Notes: generated by a model from the letters alone, not told the origin. Positions 1-12,239 are shown, counted from the first letter of the stretch. The stretch is DNA of 25,000 nucleotides from Chrysomallon squamiferum (GCA_012295275.1 CM022671.1:22947822-22972821), one strand, 5' to 3'. Made by a program: numbers and translations.

Positions 1-195
1 CCAAAAAAAACCCCCAAAACATAAGTTATAAGAAGCAAAACTGTTTTTACCTTTGGTTTCCAGAACACAAATAAGAAGATGTTTAATCAGAAACTAATTA
101 TAAATATTTGTTCTAATCGACAGGAGAGTTACTGTTCATACAGCAAATTTGGGAATTTATTAGATGAAATTATCGCAAATGATTAAAATAACATT

Positions 196-356
196 GTCCA
201 CGGATAGAGAGACTGATAGTTTGACAGATGGACAGTCAGTCAGACATAAGACAGGTTGACAGACAGATAGACAGAAAGGTAGACTGATAGAAAGTTAGAT
301 AGACAGAAACAAAGAAAGATAAACAGATGAATAAATATAGAGACAGACAGGCATGT
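196..356. repeat. Degenerate GATA/GACA tetranucleotide repeat
   Basis: Imperfect runs of GACA, GATA and GAAA units fill this stretch, a decayed microsatellite. The rest of positions 1-408 shows no gene. Confidence 0.75.
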
Positions 357-411
357 TATGGATATATGGATAGCTTTAGATGAATGATTATCTTTTTTCA
401 GTAACTAAATG

Positions 412-432
412 ACTACTACTACTACTACTACG

Positions 433-481
<49 letters not shown>

Positions 482-525
482 TTAATAATAATAACAATAA
501 TAATAATAATGACAACAATAATAAA
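412..525. repeat. Compound (ACT)n-(AAT)n microsatellite
   Basis: About 23 ACT units with one CG interruption (412-480) run directly into imperfect AAT units (481-525). Open frames here encode poly-Thr/poly-Asn or poly-Val and are artefacts. Confidence 0.95.
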
Positions 526-526
526 A

Positions 527-1020
527 AGGTAAAAAGCTCACACAATGTCAGTTCTCTTAGTGATCCTGATAGTCGACAAACAGAAAATTTCGTCACTTTT
601 AAAAAAAAATTCAGTTTATTCTTTTATTTGATGGCTGTCATATGTCGCCTGCCGGTGTGGTACAACTTTAATCTCAAACTTAAGACAAAACGAGTGTCAT
701 ACATCCTAGAAACCACATGAGTCACAATAAAAGTCATATCCCAGGGCTATGACAACTATTCTTTCAGTTGCTAAAAAAAAAAAAAAAAAAAAAATAACGA
801 AGAAATCTTTGAAGACAAAAGATAGAGGTGCCTTTTTAATTATCATATAATTTAGTGAACACACTGACTTTTTGTAAACAATTTTTATAAAATAAAATAA
901 AATTCAAATTCAAATAAAAAAAAAGAATATTAACTGATCGAAGTTTAATAAGAGACAAGGGTCTTTTTAAATATTAATTTTCTAGTATGTTAATGATAAT
1001 ATAAGAAAGGAAATTCGTTT
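527..1020. other. AT-rich intergenic DNA, no gene seen
   Basis: It contains a 22-nt poly(A) run at 773-794 and scattered A-rich patches. No reading frame here resembles a known protein. Confidence 0.6.
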
Positions 1021-1870
1021 TTCGACTATTGCGGCCTATTCTTATCAACGAACAGAATACACGTTTTTATTCCTTCTCCCTCTATTAAGAAGACACAGTG
1101 CTTGCTACTGGCTAACAAGTTTAAAGGCGACAATAAAGTAACTGTAATTAACAGTTATAGAAGTGTTTAGTGTTATTATTTCGTAAGCGATTTTATACAA
1201 ACTTGTAGTAACAGCATTCTGCAAATAACAACAAGGTCACTAATGATGGTACATTTAACGCCATCTACGGTATTACCAAAAAGTCACGAACATGTACGAG
1301 AAGGTGTAGAGTCTAGACCAAGTCAGTGGTTGCTCTCGAATCGTTGACCGATCACTTTAAAATGTGACGCAGCCAGTTTGTTTTAGCAGATGTGTTACCG
1401 CCTGCAAATTAATTTCTCATAATCCGCGTGAAAAACATGACAGCACAATACGCATCTGCTTAGTACAGCTGACCCGACTGTTAACTATCTCCTATCTGAC
1501 ATACATTGCGTGCTCTATATACAACACGTTCTTCGACAGCTGAAACGTTCTCACATCGCAGCTGCAGGTCACGCGGTATGTACGTCTTTTTGAAAACTGT
1601 AGGTGCTTGCCGAAGCTTAGACAATCGTGTCAAATTAGGATGTTAATTAGTTTTAATCTGTGGTCCAATTAAGGTACAAAACACGCTTCCCCTTGCGTGC
1701 CCCGCCACCACAGCTGGCCGGTCCGTCTGCTTCCAAGAGAAAATAATTGTTAGTTTCACTGCCGCCAGTTCATCAACCAATCCAGTTCGTTTGCAGTTCT
1801 CAGTTTGAAGGTTTGTCATCCAACTGTGAAGTAAAATTTTGCACGACCTCTGACACGCGAATAGCTTTGG
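1021..1870. promoter_or_regulatory. GC-richer island with TATA-like element and E-boxes; possible enhancer or promoter
   Basis: This block is clearly less AT-rich than its surroundings and free of simple repeats. CAGCTG E-boxes occur at 1466-1471, 1537-1542, 1559-1564 and 1711-1716. TATATA lies at 1516-1521, and a GTATGT donor-like site at 1576-1581. No conserved coding frame was found. A regulatory role or a noncoding first exon is inference only. Confidence 0.3.
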
Positions 1871-2458
1871 AAAATGAAGGAAATCATTAAAAAAAAAAAA
1901 ATAATAAACATTATTAAAATGTATAACGGAGTCGAAGGCAACACAGAAATCTTTTGTTTCGTGATTTATTTGTATTCTGAACACATTAAAACGGAATCGA
2001 TCGCTGCATTGGAGTTTAATCTAACTTACCACCATTTACAGCAGACCCATGGAAACAATGAGAAACCGTTCTCATAGTAAATAAATTTAATACGTCATCA
2101 TTTAATGCGTCTTTGGCTTTTAAGATTATATTCTGTACATGTGCATGGAATTCTTATAGTATTAATCGAAGGTAGAAATGATGAAAATAACTGGAAAATC
2201 GTTTTAGGTATTAAAATAATGAAATATTCATCGCGGGTAGATTATTGTATATAATGTGAATTTATGTTAAATGGTAATCCTACAGTAGAAGCTATAATTT
2301 TTTGTTTGTAAATTAGATTTTATGTTTTAAAATGTTCAGACGTTTAACATTTTATTATGAACGATGATCTACAATCAGACAAATCTGCACATTAACTTCC
2401 CCGTGAGCAGAAGAACAATTGTGATAAAACCACTGCTTTAGTTCGCTGGTGATTTTTA

Positions 2459-2459
<1 letters not shown>
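1871..2459. other. AT-rich intergenic DNA, no gene seen
   Basis: There is a short poly(A) run near 1889-1900 and nothing else that I can name. Confidence 0.55.
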
Positions 2460-2504
<45 letters not shown>

Positions 2505-2525
2505 TCTTTTAAATGTTTTTCTATT

Positions 2526-2568
<43 letters not shown>

Positions 2569-2648
2569 TATTATTATTATTGTTATTGTTGTTGTTATTA
2601 TTATTTAATTATTTATTTATTTATTTTATTATTATTATTTTTTTTTTT
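2460..2648. repeat. (CA)n and (ATT)n microsatellites
   Basis: A pure 44-nt CA tract at 2460-2503 is followed after a short spacer by imperfect ATT, GTT and ATTT units at about 2528-2648. Confidence 0.95.
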
Positions 2649-2649
2649 C

Positions 2650-3979
2650 ATATTGCTAGGATTCTCTTTCTGGCATTGAAATATTAATCTATACAGAGGT
2701 TATCGTTACGTATTTCACAGGATATCGATATCAAATAATTACACACTTTATTATCTTGTTTACGTCCAATTAGAAATACCAGCTAGCCGTTCTTGAACCG
2801 CGTCTCGACTCGTTCAAGTGAAGCAAGTCTCTAACTGAAATTAATTAGTCACGAGAGAGAAATATTCTGTTGTTACCAATATGTACAGTAATCACCAATT
2901 ACCTGACATTTGTTTTCTAATAAACTGTAAAACATGTATGTCAGTACGTTTTATTATTCAGTGCTTTAATTACTTAAAATTTTTCGTCAAGGTTACAGAC
3001 CTTGAATACTTGTTTATTTTAGTTAATCTTTAAAAAGTTGATGGAAGAAATGTTTCAATTTTAATTTACAGTTATATGGTATCGTACGGAGTTAATTAAA
3101 AATGAAACCGCAGAAAAGCTTTTTTTTTTTTTCTTTTTTTTTTCCGATATCAAGTGTTGTTGACATGTATGCATGTTTTACCCGCACCTTTTGATTGATA
3201 AGAAAGCATATAGAACGTCCTGTCTCAAATTAGTCGTCAGGCGTTGACTTCAGAAAGAATTAGCCCAAAGGAAACAACAAAGTAGGATCGAGACAGACCA
3301 AAACTCGCCTGACATCGGCGCTCTAATAATACTATAGTCGGCTTTTTCCGTCATGGCTTTTAGATCATCCAGTCGTTGACGACTGAGCTTAATTAAAAAA
3401 AAGATATGACGTCTCAGTGCATAAGCAAATGAAATAACGCTCTGGGAAATTTGATAATTAAGTACGAAATTCTTCTTTAGAGTGTCACTTGAAAAAAAAA
3501 AAAATGTCTGACCCTCGGCTTTTTTGTATGTGTTCTTCCGCTTCAAAGTGTTTCTCAGTTACAAAAGCCTTACTGATTACCACTCTTTTCGAATTCTTCT
3601 GTGTAAAAGTTAGTTCCCTTAGGCTTTGATTTTGTATTTCCTGGAAGACGTTAAACAATGCATTTTTATAGTATCTACAACCTTTGAGAAAACAAAATAA
3701 TAGGACTGCATTTTGTTACTTGCTTTTTTTCATCACTCCGCTAAACTACTGAAAAATATTATATCAATGCGTTTTTATATTTTGCTTTTATTGCTGTAAG
3801 TTATATTATAAAGATGCATGATGTTTGTATGATATTCGTACGGGATGTTGTAGTTCTTGTCTGCGATATAAAATAACTAATATTATAAAATATCTCTCAT
3901 AAATACTTATACAGAATTCGTAAATGTATTGTTTCGTGACATTATTTGAGAGAGAAAAAATATAAAAAAGAATATATAT
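2650..3979. other. AT-rich intergenic DNA, no gene seen
   Basis: It holds T-runs near 3120-3143 and an A-run near 3491-3504. The only notable open frame (3250-3546, minus) has low-complexity stretches and no recognisable domain. Confidence 0.55.
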
Positions 3980-4021
3980 AAATAAAGCATATATATATAT
4001 ATATATATATATGCTTTATTT
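3980..4021. repeat. 42-nt perfect palindrome with AT core
   Basis: Arms AAATAAAGC and GCTTTATTT flank an (AT)n core, and all 21 base pairs match. Each strand therefore carries an AATAAA near one end. It could extrude as a cruciform or be an expanded short inverted repeat. Confidence 0.9.
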
Positions 4022-5099
4022 CACTTGCCAGAAAGTGGTTCAAAATTTAATATACTAAATGTCAAAGTACGTAACTTTTTTGAGAAAATTCATACTTCTC
4101 GTCTCTGACAACTAATCCATATTATTGATAGACTGAAATCTTATGTTTGACCTGTCAACTGTTAAATAAATATATTACCCTGTTACCTTAATAATTTTAT
4201 ATTCCCCATCAGGAAGATAGAGGAATTAAACTTCTTCTCTTATTTATTTATTTTTGTGTTTTTTTTGTGAAAGATCTTGCGAGGAATAACATTTTTCACT
4301 AATTTTCTAAAACACTGATAATTCACCAAGAAGAAAATTATGTAGAACATATTCATAAGGCACTAAAGTGTATCCATTCATTCAAGAAATATATATATAT
4401 ATATATAAAATGAACTGTTGATAAAAGAGGTAATTGTTCAAAAACAGTGTCTATTGCACATGACTTCTTTTGGTTTATGGTCGACTCCTACGCAAAGATA
4501 TAAATCACTGAACTTTAGCATTCTGAAAAAAGACGTTTAATTCATTAAATTAACCTTAATTCTATGTATACACTAGAAATACCTAATCTGTTTGTTCACT
4601 GTGTAAGTTTAGTTCGCCTTCAGATTTGTATTATTTCTATCTTTGCAACAAACATGATCATCGCTGTATTAAGAATGTCAAAACATTTGGCGCGGGTTAA
4701 TACCGTGCAGTCTGTGCTTGGAATGTTTAACTGTACAGAAATGATTTGTTTGTACAAAAGTGTATTGGATTAGCGTGGGCAACAGTCGTGCTGTGATTTC
4801 AGAGCAAAAGACTGAAGTGAAAGAATAAAACTGAGGAATAAATGAATGAGGAATACGTTTTATCATTTTTAAATTATTGGCTTTTTATTTCATTAATTTT
4901 CTTTTCTGTCAAAACAAAATCTTGGAAAGGATATCCGTCTGTTGATTTAAATGTATAGATGTATGGAAATATTGAACATTTTATATGTCTTTTTTCAGAG
5001 AATAGAAAATAACTCCTGTATATTGCGGAACGGAAAATAATGGTATGAACTATAATAATAACTGCATATGACTAGCTTCAGCAATAACAGTGTTATCAT
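4022..5099. other. AT-rich intergenic DNA with a short (AT)n tract
   Basis: (AT)n occupies 4389-4407. The overlapping open frames at 4564-4773 and 4678-4866 lie on opposite strands and show no recognisable family. Confidence 0.55.
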
Positions 5100-5112
5100 T
5101 TATAATAATAAT

Positions 5113-5184
<72 letters not shown>
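5100..5184. repeat. (AAT)n-(AG)n microsatellite
   Basis: A short AAT run leads into a pure AG tract at 5117-5184 (68 nt), a mirror-symmetric polypurine sequence. Confidence 0.97.
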
Positions 5185-5185
<1 letters not shown>

Positions 5186-5830
5186 AGCCAATGAAACGGC
5201 AACATTAAGATGTGTGTGATTTCTGTGAGCTATGCACAGATGTCCGATGTAGATTCAGTAATGCTTTGAATTGATTTACAATATCTTGTCAACAACTCCC
5301 ACATTCTGTTTTCTTGAGTTTTACTATCTGACATTCAGAGAGCATCGACAAGCTTCTGAATCAGATTCGTGATAAGAAAAATAAACTATTTGTGAGATGT
5401 ATCCCTGTAAGGCTGGAAGCTATTCATCTCGAGGCGACACAGCTTATCAATGGTCTCATTATATGATCGGGATCTGAGTACTTTAATATTGTATAAGCAG
5501 GTAGGTGGGCTACTTCCTTCAAGCATTGCAAGACAAATCTTTAGTTTCCGTGCGTCCGTTTCAATATGCATACGTATGTAAGAGAGGGGCTGAATACATA
5601 CTCGGGATAGTCACCAAAACGTTAATGAATCTAAGTCGATGAGAATGATTCTGAAGTAAACGAACCAATATTAATTACGTGAGGGTTCGGGTGGATTGAA
5701 ACTGAAATTATGCATTTTTAAAAAATATTTTTCAATTATCTTTATTTATTATATGGATCTTCGCAAAAAAAAATACCTGTGAAAGTAAAATAAAAAATTC
5801 ACAATAATAATTTCAACCACAAAAATTAAC
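5185..5830. other. Intergenic DNA, no gene supported
   Basis: Composition is more balanced between about 5390 and 5700. A 61-residue minus-strand frame at 5386-5571 has no family I recognise and no splice context, so I do not call it a gene. Confidence 0.5.
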
Positions 5831-5899
5831 AGTAGTAGTAGTAGTAGTAGTAGTAGTAATAATAATAATAATAATGATGATGATGATGACAATGACAAT
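5831..5899. repeat. Compound (AGT)n-(AAT)n-(GAT)n microsatellite
   Basis: Three trinucleotide types sit end to end, each differing from the next by one substitution, then degenerate GACAAT units. Confidence 0.93.
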
Positions 5900-6829
5900 G
5901 CTAAATCTACGCGGACTGAATAATTTTTGATAAATTATTATTCTGCTTTTAAACTTACATTCTTGTCGTTGTTACAAGATACGTGAATGTACAAATCTTA
6001 AAACTTTTCTGCGTATCATATCGACGACAATGATGTTGCCTATAAGATGGAATACTGCCCACGAACCAAAACAGAGTGACAAAGAGAGCATCAGTTTCCA
6101 CTGATCGTTAGATCTTCTGGTGTTGATTCATCAATCAATGCATGCCACGACATCCATCATAAACAGGAAATATGTGCGTATTTACTTAACCCCGTGCCAC
6201 TCGATAAAAAGATGACCAGAATACACTCAGTGTGTTAATGAATGGCTTTCTACTCCTCTAAGTCTTCATGCTGGCCTCGGAGTCCACAGAAATAGTTTAT
6301 ATCTTTTGGTGACTCCAGCAATATTTCGAATTAACTGTGATCCATGTTGTTCATCTGTGTACGCCATGGATAAAGAGAGCAAATTAATTTAATGGAATAA
6401 ATCAAGCGATACGTTTGTGCTTCAATAAGCCGGAGGTAATGATTTTCAACAAATAGATTTTATCAAAGCTGTTTTCAAGGCTGGACTGCGATTTGTAATT
6501 AGCATGTAATTATGATTTTTATAAATAGTTACAACAGTATTCGAGTGGAATCTGTGTTTTTTTCGGTGTCATGTTAAGAAAGTGCCCTGTCGTCAAGAGA
6601 AAGTAATTAATTTATCAGTCAGCTGTGTTATAAGACAATACGTTGAACATATTTCTCAGAATTAAAGAGATATTTAATAGTAAATTCCATAGGCGTATCG
6701 TATCGCATGGGAAAAAAGCTACCAGCTCATCATTTTTTTATTTTTTGCCAACCGATGTTTTCGAATATTATGATTAATAAACTACAGCAATATATAGTGA
6801 AAATGTCTCTCTGTTTTCAGTCTCTCATA
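5900..6829. other. Intergenic DNA, no gene seen
   Basis: It is moderately AT-rich with no simple repeats and no reading frame of note. Nothing here is recognisable to me. Confidence 0.5.
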
Positions 6830-6851
6830 TCACCCACACCCACACACACAG

Positions 6852-6947
<96 letters not shown>
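6830..6947. repeat. Compound (CA)n-(GACA)n-(GA)n microsatellite
   Basis: CA-rich units (6830-6850) are followed by GATA/GACA units (6851-6880) and a 67-nt GA tract (6881-6947). Open frames of Arg/Glu or Leu/Ser repeats on either strand are artefacts. Confidence 0.97.
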
Positions 6948-6950
<3 letters not shown>

Positions 6951-7797
6951 ATGTTTAAACATACAGAGAAATAAAACATTTATAATTGCTTTCAAGATCC
7001 TTATGTTTTTGCATAACTCTGTAGAATAGAACATTCAAAGTATAGAAAAAAAAAAAAATGAAGTTAGCCATACTAATATTAACTATTATGTGTATATGTA
7101 AATATTCATATTCATGTATAGATACAGACAAATAAAATAATCTGTTTTGCAGAAAAGTTCACATATGTAATCTAAATTAAATTACTGGTGCTTAACAACT
7201 CGTTATAATGTAGGATATTAGATGCCTGATGCCTTTAAATTTCCAAAATGCGGAAAAACAGCGAACAATTTAAAAGGTAATTTGAAATACGTATCATTTT
7301 TTCTTGAAATCATATGACGCAGTATGACCGCGTGGAATTCAAGATAGACACGTTAATAACCGCTTTAGCTAGTAGGACATTCTTGTTATTACAAAACACT
7401 ATATAACAAAGTGTGTTACTTAAAACTCGATGATAAGTACAGTTTTTATTGATGGTCACTTTCCGACAGTTTTTAAAATACATCACTTGTTAATATTCTT
7501 AAAACAGGAATATAACACTTGTTTGGACGAAGTACTTGTTTAGACTCTTTGTTTTAGAAATATCATTCAAACAGGACATCTTTGATTTATTAAGACAGCG
7601 CATAATTAAAATGGCACTCAACCGCTTCTTTGACTTTGATCCTCTCTTCACCTCAAAATACCAGTCTAATTTTTATCGATAAGCCGTCATCCAGTAAATA
7701 AGGATACGTTCTGCAGAGTTTAATACATAAATCATAGTCAAAAAACAAATGTCAGTGTTGACCCACAAATCACAGAAAATCGTTCGTTTTAGCAACC

Positions 7798-7798
<1 letters not shown>
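6948..7798. other. AT-rich intergenic DNA, no gene seen
   Basis: There is a poly(A) run near 7046-7058. No coding or RNA feature is recognised. Confidence 0.55.
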
Positions 7799-7840
<42 letters not shown>

Positions 7841-7862
7841 GCAAAAATGACAACAACAACAA
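7799..7862. repeat. (AAT)n then (CAA)n microsatellite
   Basis: A pure AAT tract fills 7799-7841, and CAA units follow at about 7851-7862. Confidence 0.94.
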
Positions 7863-9714
7863 CTATGGCAACGATAAACAAAAATATCCATAATCTTATA
7901 ATATATTTAAGAGGAAAGAGATGTATATAAATTATTAATAATACATATATTAGGTATGTTGCTAATATTAAGTAAGATACATTTAGATAGATGAAAAAAA
8001 TATATATATTTTTTTTTTTTTTTGAACGTAACGAATTTAATATAAATAAATAGATAAATATTGTTACTAAAAAAATTACTTTTTAAAAGTACGACTGCAT
8101 CTTTTATTCATGCTATCTTCGTTAAAAATCACAACATGACTGGGATTCGGTCGACAGTTACACTTTAGTTGGCAGTCTCGGACAGCGTGACAGAAGTAAA
8201 ATGATTAGCGAGAAATTCTGGCCGACAAAGGCAAAATGATTCCGAATCTGAATTATGGATTATTTTACAAAGACTGCGAATTAAAAGACAGATGGCAGAC
8301 GGCAATTTACATGATTTAGCACACATGGACTGAGAGGGACAGGGAGATGAAGGAAAGAAAAAAAGGAATTAAATGAAGAAAGGCAAAAAGAAACGAGAGA
8401 AAGAAAGAAAGAAAATCAGTTACGAAAATCCACGGCCGCCTGTGACATTAACAATGTTGAAGGCCACGAATTTTCTCCCCTGGACAATTATGAAGTACAC
8501 TGGCCAAAAAAAAAAAAAAAAAAAAAAAAATTAATGGCTTCTGCTTGTGCACATTATAAATAATACTTGATTGTGATAAAATGTGGGTCTGTTCTGTATA
8601 AATTAAGATTGACGTAAAAAGAATGAAGGATATTTTCAGTGACAATTTAGCATATGAAGATATCGGATAGGGATATTAATTATTAGATCTACATACAAAT
8701 CTAATATTAATTTACAATGACAAAATTACTTTAGACCCAGACCGTTCATTAATACAAATAAAAGTTCTTTATAGTGGAAATATTACTGGGAGGGTGACCA
8801 TTCAATATGATGATAATAATAATATTAATAATAATTTATTAACACAAAAATGTACTATTAAAAAAACAATAAAAAAGGATGTTTCTATTTTCATTTTGTC
8901 ATACCATTGCTTTAATACATAATATATATTTCTTTTTAATAGACAGTAAAGGGCAACACTGCAAAAAATGTCAAAAGGAAGAAGCTTGAGATTTCTCAAA
9001 ATTCTGACATTAAAAAAAATCAGGTGTTTATTATATTTTTTTCTTTATTTATTTTTGTTTTTTTCTTTCCTACTGTTACTCAAAAATGATTTAAGAATTT
9101 CCTGTTTAGTGTCCTAGAAAAAAAAAAAAAAAAATCCTTTCTGATTTGAAAAGCAAAACGTAAAACTGCACTGAAAAACAAATAAACGACATTTTTATTT
9201 CTTGATATATCCATCAAGTACTTCGTATTCTTCTGATACATTTTTTGATGTGAAGCATTCCTTTTGTCACTCACGTCACACAACAAGAATGTCGTTTTCA
9301 AACATACGTCAAGATCAAAGGTAATAACTAAATAAATAGTTCGCAATTGCAGATGTTTTTCTTTTGTTAAAAATTCCTGCTTTATATTCATTGAATCCAA
9401 CAAAAAAAAAAAAAAGTAGAAAAAAAAAGAAGTTAATAGCTATGCTATATATATATAAATAGATGTATGAAGATCTGTAGTATTAAGTAATATTTAAATG
9501 TTTTTTACTGACTGCATCGTGCTTTATCTTTGATGTATTTTAAACAACTGTGTGCGTGGGTTCGTGTGTATGTGCATGCATTCCTCTGTGCTTGTTAACA
9601 GAGGACAGTCCTGCCTGAGTGACAATAAGCAGAAGCTCTTTTTTTTTTCAACTTATGATTTGATCCGGCCCCAGGTCCAAATATTTAAGCACAAATAATG
9701 AAATAAAACTGACA
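7863..9714. other. AT-rich intergenic DNA with poly(A) runs, no gene supported
   Basis: Poly(A) occurs at 8506-8530, about 9118-9134 and about 9402-9415, T-runs near 8011-8023, and GAAA units near 8398-8413. Positions 8100-8470 are less AT-rich but show no conserved frame. Confidence 0.5.
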
Positions 9715-9733
9715 AATAATAATGATGATGATG

Positions 9734-9801
<68 letters not shown>

Positions 9802-9847
9802 TGTTATGATGATGATAATAAATAAATAAATAAATAAATAAATAAAC
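9715..9847. repeat. (AAT)n, (GAT)n and (AAAT)n microsatellites
   Basis: AAT units with a few GAT units run 9715-9801. GAT units follow, then AAAT units at about 9817-9847. Confidence 0.95.
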
Positions 9848-11020
9848 TTTCGTGTGGCTGCTACGACCATCACCAACTTGTGGGCGTTGATGTATTTTGC
9901 TTGTTAGGTGTCAGACGACACAGATAAAATGTACTTGACAACATCAACTGTCACAGGCAGAGAAGCAGGCAAGATTTGCTTTTTATGTTTTTCTTTTAGC
10001 TTTCAGCTGGTTCACAAGTTCAAGAATGGTTGGACACTAATCTTAATCCACTGGTATGGCACTCGAGAATGCAATTATGGCCGATTCCTGTGCAGAAGAA
10101 AACAAGTTATTCATAGCTCACAAGTGTTTGAAGACGTTTAGTATTTAATGTATGTCCTTCTACGGTAAAAGCAGCGAGTCGAGTGAAAAATACTGAAGTC
10201 CACGTGTGCCTTCAAGCCGAGGAATAGCTTTAAATGTGAATTTTGTTATGGCCAATTGTTAAATTATTTAGCGACTTGATTAATTCCAGATTAAGGAATA
10301 TTCCTATTCTGACTACTGCATACATTATTATACTGAAGGAATAACATCTAAATACATATACGTATGTGTGTAATCCTATTTTTATTTTCCACAGGTGCAC
10401 CTTTTTACGATTACCTTTTTTCGCTGAATATATATTTGAATATGTTCATTATTTTATTATTGTTGTTGTTGTTCTACAATATATAGCTATAGATAAACAA
10501 ATTAATATATATGTAGGTATAAATATAATAAATAATGTAAAATCTGGTATTAGTAGTTCCTGGATCTCAATAATAATTGCACATTTTTGTATAAACGTCC
10601 TTCGATTTTGTTACCAATAAAACGCTGGAGACATGCATGACAAATATCATATCATCTCATTGCTTCAGTGCTAATAAAAACAATACAGATCAAAACAAAA
10701 CACCCACCCACGAAAAAAACAAAACAAAACAAATACTAATTAGAAATGAAACGAAAGAATGACGTCCAAAACAGGACAATTTGAAAGTGGTCTGCATGAT
10801 TGTTACATGTGGGCGGTGTAAATTCGGCTAACGGGAATAAACATTACTTATTGATTAAGAGTATTACACAGTACCAGCATCATTAGCAACAAATATATTC
10901 CTCTTACTAAAAATCTTCAATACAAAATTTGTTGTAGGGATGGCTGTATGGATATTGCCGTGTTGAGAGGGCAAATTTTAGTTTTAAAAATTCCGAACAT
11001 AATAGTTATGTATAGTAGCT

Positions 11021-11024
<4 letters not shown>
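9848..11024. other. Intergenic DNA, no gene supported
   Basis: Open frames at 9908-10141 and 10366-10620 show no recognisable domain. The second is Ile/Val-rich, as expected from AT-rich sequence. An AAAAC-type run lies near 10690-10733. Confidence 0.5.
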
Positions 11025-11061
<37 letters not shown>

Positions 11062-11229
11062 CAACCGTTTACTTTGGAAATATCACCTAACTGACAGAAT
11101 GGAAACTGGAAAAGAAACTAGGATAATAAAATCAGTGAAATGTTATTTAATTTCTTTTAAATTATTAAACTCTACAGCTCTCGTGTACATAATTCCAAAT
11201 TTCCTGAAATAACTGTAAAAAGAAGAGGA

Positions 11230-11272
<43 letters not shown>

Positions 11273-11430
11273 AAAAATAAAAAAATAAAAAATAAAAAAA
11301 AAAAAAAAAATTGACAAAGAAAAATTAAAGAAAGATACAGATAAAATAAAAATAAAAATAAAGAAAACTGAAATAAAATAATAATAATAAGAAAATAATG
11401 AATAAAAATAAAGAAATAAATAAACTCTGC
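11025..11430. repeat. Poly(A) and A-rich low-complexity tracts
   Basis: Poly(A) of 33 nt at 11025-11057 and 38 nt at 11233-11270, the latter continuing as A-rich AAAAAT and AAATA units to about 11430. The long poly-Phe frames on the minus strand are artefacts. Confidence 0.9.
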
Positions 11431-12000
11431 ATACAAACCAATCTTTTTGAATGGTACTTGAAAACAGCAATGGAATTCAACATACACAGGAAAGAAAAAC
11501 GAAGTAACGCAGCAGGGTGTTGTTTTAATATCAGATATAAAACTAACAAACAGTTCTGGCAGAGGGTACAGTTCAGTGAAACACTCACAGCCAAGTAATG
11601 GCAGAAGCGTGTGAGAGGAATGAAAGGATAATGCTAATTAAAATGTGAACCGTTGTGAAAACCTGAAACACAATCACATATGGAAATCAAATAAAACACA
11701 GTTTGCTACCATACAAAATCATTTGTAACATTTATATAATAAATAAGTAATAAAACAGAAATATTTCATGGCTAAATTGCAAGCAGTAATAATTACATAT
11801 TATACACCTACCAACCCACTGCATTTAACTTTGCAGGGTATTTACCGTAATGAACCAAAGACTCAAATACTATAGGCTTTTTGTGTATTTAAATGTTATT
11901 GAATGGAACAAAGCTATGTTTGTGAAACACTGCTACAGAAAATCCGGTACGTGGCAGAAAAACGTTTCTTTGAACTTTACCACAGGAATAACTCTATAGA
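11431..12000. other. AT-rich intergenic DNA, no gene supported
   Basis: Frames at 11398-11598 (plus) and 11325-11594 (minus) overlap and neither resembles a known protein. Confidence 0.45.
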
Positions 12001-12017
12001 CTCTGGACTTATATTAT

Positions 12018-12120
12018 CCTAGGTGCATTCCCAACATCTGTTTATGAAAAGCCGTGGCAAATACTTCCATATTTGTGGGAAACTGCATATAAACGATCCC
12101 TTGCTTGGATTAAAAATAGA
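12018..12120 (+). mobile_element. Possible fossil of a dispersed molluscan repeat (SINE-like)
   Basis: The stretch includes CTAGGTGCATTCCCAAC and, at about 12076-12109, GTGGGAAACTGCATATAAACGATCCCTTGCT. From memory this closely resembles a short sequence widely scattered in gastropod and bivalve genomes. No tRNA-like head or clear tail is visible, so only a fragment would remain. It rests on recall and was not tested. Confidence 0.35.
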
Positions 12121-12239
12121 AGAGAGTCCTTAATCATTAATATAACTGTCGATTGTAAATGTATTACAACCATTATTAATTAAAAACATGTTTTTCTTCC
12201 TTCCTATATGCACTACCGTATACAATTAAACCAAAGCTG

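Noticed and set aside
405-720. Open frames of poly-Val (minus) and poly-Thr/Asn (plus)
   Set aside because: They are translations of the ACT/AAT microsatellite with no conserved sequence on either side.
2449-2679. His/Thr and Tyr-repeat open frame
   Set aside because: It is a direct product of the CA and ATT repeats.
5386-5571. Minus-strand 61-residue frame of normal composition
   Set aside because: I considered it as an isolated exon, but no family is recognisable and no neighbouring exon was found.
6707-7034. Arg/Glu-repeat and Leu/Ser-repeat open frames on both strands
   Set aside because: They read through the GA/GACA microsatellite, and the non-repeat ends have no recognisable domain.
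9908-10141. Plus-strand 77-residue frame of normal composition
   Set aside because: It lacks an ATG in good context and any recognisable domain, and length is within chance expectation. A database search could reopen it.
11143-11594. Long Phe/Tyr-rich minus-strand frames resembling membrane proteins
   Set aside because: The hydrophobic segments come from poly(T) on the minus strand. Several frames are open at once, as expected for low-complexity sequence.
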